A DNA stretch of 64,000 bases from Paenibacillus montaniterrae (GTDB lineage Bacteria > Bacillota > Bacilli > Paenibacillales > Paenibacillaceae): the NCBI RefSeq assembly GCF_018403185.1, contig NZ_BOSE01000014.1, positions 61,303 through 125,302 on the forward strand. The letters are read 5' to 3'. A program made the position numbers and the translations under genes. Positions 58,871 to 64,000 of the stretch are shown in pieces. The notes beneath the pieces were generated by a model. It worked only from the letters and a program-made list of their open reading frames with translations, was not told where the DNA came from and did no database searches. Position 1 is the first letter of the stretch. Every line of letters starts with the position of its first letter.

Positions 58871-60376
58871 CTATACCGGTTGTTTTGTTCGCTGTAGGGG
58901 CAGCATAATGACAAACAGCGAGCCCTCCGCCCCGGAGGCTGCAAGCTCAACCGTTCCGCCCTGCTTCTCCGCCAGACCTTTCACGAGCGACAGACCGAGT
59001 CCCGTCCCTCCGTGGGTTCTTGAGCGGTCAGCACTCACGGTATAGAATGGATCGAAGATTTTTTCCCTAGCCTCTTCGGGAATACCGATGCCGGTATCGC
59101 GTACCTTAATGTTCATCCAACCAAGTCCATCCTGCCCCCGCACCGCCTCATTGGATAACAGCACCTTTCCGCCCGGTTTATTATATTTAATCGCATTATC
59201 CAGCAAATTCAGCACCATATGCATTAGGTTTTCCGGATCAGCCCATACGGAGCCTTCCTCCAGTGTCGAGACGATCTCGATTCCATACCTTCCCGCCTTC
59301 GCCTGCAGGCGGTCCACCGCCTCCTGAAGCAAAGGTAGCAAGCTGACTGATTTCGCATATGTCTCAAACTCGTAAACGTCCATGGAAGAAAGCTTCAGTG
59401 CCTTTTCTACGAGCCCATACAGCCGCGCCGCCTCTTTGCCGATTTGCTTGCCCGCCTCATCCAGAAGCTCCGGGTCATCCCGGTACATATCCAGGAGGTC
59501 GGCATAGGCGAGAATGGAGGTTAACGGCGTTTTGAGCTCGTGGCTAATATTGCCGATAAACTGCTTCTGCTGCTTTTCCAGCTGTTGCAGGCGGGCAACG
59601 GCCTCCAACAGCTTGCTTTTTTCCTCGGTCAGTTGGGAGAGAGATGAGGAGATTCTCCCGCTCATCTCATAAATGCCCTGCGCCAGCTCACCAAGCTCAT
59701 CGGCACGGCTAACCGTTGGAGCAGACAAATACTTTCCATCCCCAATGTCCTGCGCAGCCTCATTCAGCCGATCAATAATATGAGCCTGCCGCCACACATA
59801 AAGGAAGCCTAGCAGGAATCCAGCCACTAGCACCAACACGCCAGTAACCCAAAACAAACGCTGTATCCTTTCGTAAAAAGCATGCTGCTCGGCAAGCGAT
59901 ACGTGGAACTGAATCGTGCCCACCAGCTTGCCCTCGGCATTGTAGAGTGGCGCCAAATAGAGCAGCCTGTCTCCTTCTGTAATATAAGCCGATTGCCCTT
60001 GCGCTGTATAGGCAAGGGCATCCTTCACGTCCGCCTTCGGCTGAAATGGCAGCGAGGTGCCTGCGAGCGTACCGTCTTGCTTATACAGTGTGACAGGCAG
60101 ACCACTTTGTGCACCAAGATCAACTGCTAGCCGCTGACCGCTTCGCTCCATGAAATCGTCCGCAGCTAGCGAGCCGCTCGTAATCCCCTCCTGACGCACC
60201 CGTAAATTGGCAGCCTCCGTCTTTTCAGCCAGCGTTTGCTCCAGCCGGTCTCGCTGATCATCCTGAATACCTGCAAGCACGAGGAAGCTGAGCACCCCAA
60301 TCACGGTAGCAAGCAGCACAGCAAGCAGCACAGCAGCCTTCCACTTGAGTCCCAATCGCCAGGCTCGCCGCCTCAT
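58871..60376 (-). CDS. HAMP-domain sensor histidine kinase
   Basis: A 501-residue kinase. TM1 is near 15-36, an extracellular sensor domain about 40-172 and TM2 about 174-195. HAMP follows (about 196-250), then HisKA with His279 in NISHELKTPLTS. The ATPase domain has LLDNAIKYNKPGG, VRDTGIGI and GGTGLGLSLV. The start overlaps the regulator stop (ATGA). Its signal is unknown. Confidence 0.92.
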   Translation of the reverse strand: MRRRAWRLGLKWKAAVLLAVLLATVIGVLSFLVLAGIQDDQRDRLEQTLAEKTEAANLRVRQEGITSGSLAADDFMERSGQRLAVDLGAQSGLPVTLYKQDGTLAGTSLPFQPKADVKDALAYTAQGQSAYITEGDRLLYLAPLYNAEGKLVGTIQFHVSLAEQHAFYERIQRLFWVTGVLVLVAGFLLGFLYVWRQAHIIDRLNEAAQDIGDGKYLSAPTVSRADELGELAQGIYEMSGRISSSLSQLTEEKSKLLEAVARLQQLEKQQKQFIGNISHELKTPLTSILAYADLLDMYRDDPELLDEAGKQIGKEAARLYGLVEKALKLSSMDVYEFETYAKSVSLLPLLQEAVDRLQAKAGRYGIEIVSTLEEGSVWADPENLMHMVLNLLDNAIKYNKPGGKVLLSNEAVRGQDGLGWMNIKVRDTGIGIPEEAREKIFDPFYTVSADRSRTHGGTGLGLSLVKGLAEKQGGTVELAASGAEGSLFVIMLPLQRTKQPV

Positions 60377-61056
60377 AGCAGCGACTCCGTGCTTTTATAG
60401 CCAATACCGTACACGGTTTGGATCACGTCATGCCATTTCCCCAGCTTCTTGCGCAGCCGCTGAACATGTATGTCCACTGTCCGCGTCCCGCCCGCAAAAT
60501 CCATATCCCACACCTGCTCCAGCAACGACTCCCGGGTGAAAACCCGTTCTGGATTCCGGGCGAGCAGTGCCAGCAAATCAAATTCCTTGGGCGTCAGCTC
60601 GATCATCACTCCCTCTACGTGAACCGTACGGTTCAGCAGGTTGATTGACAGGCCTGCCAGCTGAACCAGCTCCTGCACTTCCACAACTGTTTGTGGCCTG
60701 CGGCGCGACAAGGCTTTGACCCTGGCGATAATTTCCCGCATGTCAAACGGCTTCGTCATATAATCATCAGCACCAAGCTCCAGACCCAGCACCTTGTCAA
60801 CGATATCGTTTTTAACCGTCAGCAGCAAAATCGCCGGCCGCAAAGGCCGGCCTTCCAGCCTGCGGCACACATCGTAACCGCTCAAGCGCGGCATCATCAC
60901 ATCGAGCACCATAACATCCGGCTTGAACGTGTCTACACGTTCCAGCGCTTCCTGACCGTCTGCTGCAGTCTCCACCATATATCCCTCTCTCCGCAGCGCA
61001 TAAGCCACCGCCCCGGAAATGCTCGCTTCATCATCAACAACAAGTACCTTTGTCAT
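60373..61056 (-). CDS. OmpR-family response regulator
   Basis: A 227-residue regulator. The receiver domain has DDE at 8-10, Asp52 in VMVLDVMMP and Lys in TKPFDMREI. A winged-helix DNA-binding domain follows (LTPKEFDLLALLARNPERVF, TVDIHVQRLRKKLG). It is coupled to the downstream kinase gene. Targets are unknown; the lipoprotein and copper-amine-oxidase-domain genes are the nearest candidates. Confidence 0.93.
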   Translation of the reverse strand: MTKVLVVDDEASISGAVAYALRREGYMVETAADGQEALERVDTFKPDVMVLDVMMPRLSGYDVCRRLEGRPLRPAILLLTVKNDIVDKVLGLELGADDYMTKPFDMREIIARVKALSRRRPQTVVEVQELVQLAGLSINLLNRTVHVEGVMIELTPKEFDLLALLARNPERVFTRESLLEQVWDMDFAGGTRTVDIHVQRLRKKLGKWHDVIQTVYGIGYKSTESLL

Positions 61057-61176
61057 GCACAGACTCCTTTGCTCGTTACTTGAGACATTTGTGATTTCTA
61101 TTCTATCTACCTGTCAGTAAAAAGCAACTTTATCTTCCCACTAATATTCATATCCAATCATACTTGCCCATAATAC

Positions 61177-61240
61177 GAAAAAAGCCCCCAGAATGCATGA
61201 TCCTGAAAGCTTAGTGTATGTAGTTGATGCTGGTGAGGGA
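61177..61240 (-). repeat. Decayed copy of the tRNA-Leu 3' end and terminator
   Basis: This stretch matches 62083-62147 (and 3897-3963) with a few changes, for example GAAAGCTTAGTG for GAGAGCTTAATA and GATGCTGGTGAGGG for GGTGCTGGTGAAGG. It covers the terminator hairpin and about 20 nt of the tRNA-Leu 3' end, then stops. The rest of 61057-61395 contains no other gene. Confidence 0.8.
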
Positions 61241-61395
61241 TAATCCTAAACGATCATAACCTGCCAACTTATGGATCGATGTTTTCTCAAGATCAGAATT
61301 AATTTTTTGTGATAATTTTCTAATGAATACTAATTTGAAACAGCTTAAACAAACCTTTATGATGATAATGACCACTTGGAGAGGAGAACAACAAT

Positions 61396-61860
61396 ATGAC
61401 AACAGAAATAACACCAAGCGACCTACGTAATTTTACTGTTTCCACCGAAATTTTCTTTAAGCCAAATCTCGATATTTATGCACAAATGACTTATATCGTA
61501 CTTAGCTCCAGTACGTCTGATGCTGCTTCACTTACAATCGATGAGGTTGCCAAAAAAGGGCGCATGACGACGAAGCAAGCGGTCAAATCGATGCAAACGC
61601 TGATTCAAGAGAAGCTTATTCCACATAAATTGTTCCGCAAGATGATTGGGGAGTTTCAGGATGACCGACTCTCCTGGGCTGCCAAGGGGTTGCTTACCTA
61701 CTGTAAGGAGCATCGAAACATTACACTTTCGGAGCTGCTGAACCTTTCCGACCAGTCTAGCGAAGACGAGAACAGCATTCGCAAGGCACTGGCGGAGCTT
61801 GAAATGTACGGCTATTTCGAGGAGCTGCCGGAGCTGCGAAAATTGGTACATAGTCAATAA
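61396..61860 (+). CDS. Helix-turn-helix protein resembling phage/plasmid replication organisers
   Basis: A 154-residue protein with two winged-helix-like segments. The first is YAQMTYIVLSSSTSDAASLT with IDEVAKKGRMTTKQAVKSM. The second contains RLSWAAKGLLTYCKEH, then LSELLNLSDQSSEDENSIRK and LAELEMYGYF. The LSWxAKGLLxY segment is shared with DnaD-like replication organisers of phages and mobile elements. AGAGGAG lies upstream of the ATG. It is placed between a decayed and an intact tRNA-Leu end, as mobile cargo often is. A role in DNA binding is likely; anything more is inference. Confidence 0.7.
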   Translation: MTTEITPSDLRNFTVSTEIFFKPNLDIYAQMTYIVLSSSTSDAASLTIDEVAKKGRMTTKQAVKSMQTLIQEKLIPHKLFRKMIGEFQDDRLSWAAKGLLTYCKEHRNITLSELLNLSDQSSEDENSIRKALAELEMYGYFEELPELRKLVHSQ

Positions 61861-61865
61861 GAATT

Positions 61866-61916
61866 AAAAAGCAGGGCAATTTCTCACGCATTATGCGAGA
61901 AATGTCCTGCTTTTTT
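61866..61916 (+). terminator. Terminator of the HTH gene
   Basis: AAAAAGCAGG pairs with CCTGCTTTTTT, and inside it ATTTCTC pairs with GAGAAAT. A T run follows. It begins 6 bp after the stop codon. Confidence 0.88.
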
Positions 61917-62022
61917 AGCACATAAAGATAAAGACGAGCAGTGTGTTGACGATAAAATTGATCCAGTTAAGCCAGACCTTAAAATACTGGAAATTACTGA
62001 GACTAGGATAATCAGCCAACAT
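61915..62022 (-). CDS. Possible 35-residue membrane peptide
   Basis: A short minus-strand frame starts MLADYPSLSNFQYFKVWLNW and ends in a hydrophobic stretch (INFIVNTLLVFIFMC). The only ribosome-binding-site candidate, GGTGG, is 14 nt away, which is poor. It may be chance; it is listed because a hydrophobic C-terminus is unusual in random short frames. Confidence 0.22.
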   Translation of the reverse strand: MLADYPSLSNFQYFKVWLNWINFIVNTLLVFIFMC

Positions 62023-62084
62023 TTAATAATTATTCCACCACAGCAAAAAATTTATTAGTATTTGGAGTGAAGTCCTAAAAATAT

Positions 62085-62118
62085 AAAAAAGCCCCCAGAA
62101 TGCATGATCCTGAGAGCT
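62085..62118 (-). terminator. Terminator of tRNA array 2
   Basis: On the minus strand AGCTCTCAG pairs with CTGGGGGCT with two G-T pairs, followed by TTTTTT. It ends the rRNA-tRNA transcript 14 nt after tRNA-Leu. Confidence 0.8.
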
Positions 62119-62131
62119 TAATATATGTAGT

Positions 62132-62217
62132 TGGTGCTGGTGAAGGGACTTGAACCCCCACTCCGTCGCCGGAAGCGGATTTTGAGTCCGCCGCGTCTGC
62201 CATTCCGCCACACCAGC
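62132..62217 (-). tRNA. tRNA-Leu (CAA)
   Basis: 86 nt class II, same sequence as 3948-4033. Last gene of the rRNA-linked array; its 3' end is duplicated in decayed form at 61177-61240. Confidence 0.95.
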
Positions 62218-62273
62218 ATGTGTGTCTTGCTATTTGATTCTCTCCCTTTACCCTCGCCACAGTCAAGGTAAGG

Positions 62274-62350
62274 TGGCGCGGCCTAAGAGATTCGAACTCC
62301 TGACCTTTTGATTCGTAGTCAAACGCTCTATCCAGCTGAGCTAAGGCCGC
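62274..62350 (-). tRNA. tRNA-Arg (ACG)
   Basis: 77 nt, anticodon ACG, encoded CCA, same as 4088-4164. Confidence 0.95.
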
Positions 62351-62386
62351 ATGTCTTGCTTATTTCTCACTGCTTGGTCATAGTTG

Positions 62387-62460
62387 TGGAGGCGCCACCC
62401 AGACTCGAACTGGGGGTAAAGCTTTTGCAGAGCTCTGCCTTACCACTTGGCTATGGCGCC
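62387..62460 (-). tRNA. tRNA-Cys (GCA)
   Basis: 74 nt, anticodon GCA, encoded CCA, same as 4201-4274. Confidence 0.95.
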
Positions 62461-62468
62461 ATGCACTA

Positions 62469-62543
62469 TGGAGCGGAAGACGGGAATCGAACCCGCGACC
62501 CTCGCCTTGGCAAGGCGATGCTCTACCGCTGAGCCACTTCCGC
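62469..62543 (-). tRNA. tRNA-Gly (GCC)
   Basis: 75 nt, anticodon GCC, encoded CCA, same as 4283-4357. Confidence 0.95.
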
Positions 62544-62547
62544 AAAA

Positions 62548-62622
62548 TGGCTGGGGATCAAGGATTCGAACCTTGGAATGACGGAGTCAAAGTCCGTTGC
62601 CTTACCGCTTGGCTAATCCCCA
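62548..62622 (-). tRNA. tRNA-Gln (TTG)
   Basis: 75 nt, anticodon TTG, encoded CCA, same as 4362-4436. Confidence 0.95.
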
Positions 62623-62629
62623 GTATGTA

Positions 62630-62706
62630 TGGGGCGATCGATGGGACTTGAACCCACGAGTGCCGGAGCCACAATCCGGTGCGTTAACCCCTTCGCCACG
62701 ACCGCC
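62630..62706 (-). tRNA. tRNA-His (GTG)
   Basis: 77 nt with G-1, anticodon GTG, encoded CCA, same as 4444-4520. Confidence 0.95.
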
Positions 62707-62725
62707 ACAATAATATTCTCTTCTT

Positions 62726-62799
62726 TGGCAGGGGCAGCAGGAATCGAACCCACACCAAAGGTTTTGGAGACCTTTGTTCTACCTTTAAACTATGCCCCT
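62726..62799 (-). tRNA. tRNA-Trp (CCA)
   Basis: 74 nt, anticodon CCA, encoded 3' CCA, same as 4540-4613. Confidence 0.95.
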
Positions 62800-62802
62800 A
62801 AA

Positions 62803-62887
62803 TGGTGGGAGATGATGGATTCGAACCACCGAACTCGATGAGAACAGATTTACAGTCTGCTGCGTTTGGCCACTTCGCTAATCTCCC
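62803..62887 (-). tRNA. tRNA-Tyr (GTA)
   Basis: 85 nt class II, anticodon GTA, encoded CCA, same as 4617-4701. Confidence 0.95.
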
Positions 62888-62894
62888 ATGGCAA

Positions 62895-62970
<76 letters not shown>

Positions 62971-62986
62971 ATATTTAGTTTCGTAG

Positions 62987-63062
<76 letters not shown>

Positions 63063-63077
63063 CGATTGTTGCTGTAA

Positions 63078-63154
63078 TGGCGGAGCTGACGAGATTCGAA
63101 CTCGCGGTCTCCTGCGTGACAGGCAGGCATGTTAGGCCTCTACACCACAGCTCC
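63078..63154 (-). tRNA. tRNA-Asp (GTC)
   Basis: 77 nt, anticodon GTC, encoded CCA, same as 4892-4968. Confidence 0.95.
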
Positions 63155-63183
63155 GTACAACAATTCGGTCTTGCTTGTTTTTT

Positions 63184-63261
<78 letters not shown>

Positions 63262-63350
63262 TCATTTCACCCAAAAAAGTGAAGAGTATTCCAGGTCGCA
63301 TATTCCGATTACTTTTTCGGGGACCCGGTAAATCTAACCTTTTGGAATTA

Positions 63351-63426
63351 TGGTGGAGGATGACGGGATCGAACCGCCGACCCTCTGCTTGTAAGGCAGA
63401 TGCTCTCCCAGCTGAGCTAATCCTCC
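63351..63426 (-). tRNA. tRNA-Val (TAC)
   Basis: 76 nt, anticodon TAC, encoded CCA, same as 5165-5240. Last shared gene of the two arrays. Confidence 0.95.
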
Positions 63427-63444
63427 ATATTGTTGTAAAAATAG

Positions 63445-63519
63445 TGGTGACCCGTAGGGGATTCGAACCCCTGTTACCTCCGTGAAAGGGAGGTGTCTTA
63501 ACCCCTTGACCAACGGGCC
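63445..63519 (-). tRNA. tRNA-Glu (TTC)
   Basis: 75 nt, acceptor GGCCCGT/ACGGGTC, anticodon loop CTTTCAC (TTC), encoded CCA. Absent from array 1. Confidence 0.95.
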
Positions 63520-63533
63520 ACATAAATTAAATC

Positions 63534-63624
63534 TGGCGGAGAGCTAGGGATTCGAACCCTAGATACCGGATTAGGGTATACACGATTTCCAATCGTGCTC
63601 CTTCGACCACTCGGACAGCTCTCC
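63534..63624 (-). tRNA. tRNA-Ser (GGA)
   Basis: 91 nt class II with a long variable arm, anticodon loop TTGGAAA (GGA), encoded CCA. Absent from array 1. Confidence 0.95.
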
Positions 63625-63628
63625 GTGC

Positions 63629-63704
63629 TGGCTCCCCGAACAGGACTCGAACCTGTGACAACTCGATTAACAGTCGAGTGCTCTACCGACTGAGCTATCA
63701 GGGA
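63629..63704 (-). tRNA. tRNA-Asn (GTT)
   Basis: 76 nt, acceptor TCCCTGA/TCGGGGA, anticodon loop CTGTTAA (GTT), encoded CCA. It is the first tRNA after the 23S rRNA gene and absent from array 1. Confidence 0.95.
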
Positions 63705-63892
63705 ACATTAATAGCAAATATAGATTCTTATGAAGGCTTGCACCCTCAAAACTGGATATGAAAGCTTGATTCATCGTGCGATCGATGGTTAGAAGTTGTT
63801 ACGCTTCTATGATTTTTCCCGATATTCTCGGGGTCCCCGCAAAGGATTCGGAATCTCCGTCGAAGCCATTGCTTCACTTTGTGGGGTACATT

Positions 63893-64000
63893 TAGGATAA
63901 GCCCTCGACCGATTAGTACTGGTCAGCTCCATGCATTGCTGCACTTCCACCCCCAGCCTATCAACCTCGTCGTCTTCAAGGGGTCTTACTAGTTGGGAAA
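63893..64000 (-). rRNA. 3' end of 23S rRNA (cut by the window edge)
   Basis: The minus strand reads GTAAGACCCCTTGAAGACGA, GGTTGATAGGCTGGGGGTGG, then GTACTAATCGGTCGAGGGCT and TTATCC, the conserved 3' end of bacterial 23S rRNA. The exact 3' terminus is approximate. The 188 bp between it and tRNA-Asn contains spacer sequence (CCAGTTTTGAGGGTGCAAG) but no recognisable 5S rRNA. Confidence 0.93.

Overview
The window looks like chromosome from a low-to-moderate GC Firmicute of the Paenibacillus/Cohnella type. The main reasons are strong AAGGAGG ribosome-binding sites, YesM/YesN-type two-component pairs beside LplABC-like sugar importers, a Bce-like ABC/two-component module, a TPP riboswitch with a transcription-terminator platform, and a tRNA array in the order of the Bacillus subtilis trnD cluster. 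This assignment rests on gene content and order only; no database search was possible.

Layout. 1-3430: the edge of an unknown gene, a decayed transposase and an ABC exporter pair. 3552-5240: a tyrosine-recombinase remnant, then a 13-gene tRNA array (minus strand) with its own promoter and terminator. 5786-12812: a minus-strand sugar-uptake operon (YesM-like kinase, YesN-like regulator, lipoprotein, two permeases) with candidate cre sites. 13108-19929: BrnQ, an AcuI/YhdH-type reductase, an IclR regulator, an aldo/keto reductase, a 14-TM-type MFS pump and its TetR regulator. 19917-22036: two copies of a ~300 bp type I toxin-antitoxin cassette (31-codon holin-like toxin plus opposing RNA) flanking a transposase remnant and an aminoglycoside-phosphotransferase-like gene; the second toxin copy sits directly behind a 1,123-residue HEAT-repeat gene. 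25600-27432: an MFS pump with a long leader holding a small ORF, an intrinsic terminator, a 9-codon leader peptide and a hairpin that hides the pump's ribosome-binding site. 27518-30117: two methionine aminopeptidase paralogues with two small zinc-binding proteins. 30261-32706: a MerR/ABC-2 exporter operon. 32707-33530: non-coding repeats, including a 186 bp tandem repeat.

33528-35187: a second APH-like kinase and a uracil-DNA-glycosylase-like protein. 35367-39520: TPP riboswitch - terminator - tenI - thiO - thiS - thiG - thiF, the thiazole branch of thiamine synthesis. 39688-43099: a 710-residue beta-propeller protein and a DUF418 membrane protein. 43165-48991: a Bce-type antimicrobial-peptide module (response regulator, kinase, permease, ATPase) interrupted by an ECF sigma / putative anti-sigma pair. 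49052-49451: a polysaccharide deacetylase broken by an internal deletion. 49595-55423: glpP followed by a glycerol-phosphate-type ABC importer, a phosphoesterase and a HAD phosphatase, with a three-repeat PhoP box and a terminator-like leader. 55522-56638: a nitroreductase and a divergent MerR regulator. 56733-61056: a two-component system with a lipoprotein and a copper-amine-oxidase-domain protein. 61177-64000: a tRNA-Leu end remnant, an HTH gene, and a 16-gene tRNA array that follows the 3' end of a 23S rRNA gene.

Two architectural themes stand out. First, 13 tRNA genes at 3948-5240 are repeated, apparently without change, at 62132-63426, so the intervening ~58 kb lies between 1.35 kb direct repeats. 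Second, several genes carry readable RNA-level control: the TPP riboswitch, the GlpP-type leader, the MFS attenuator and the type I antitoxin RNAs.
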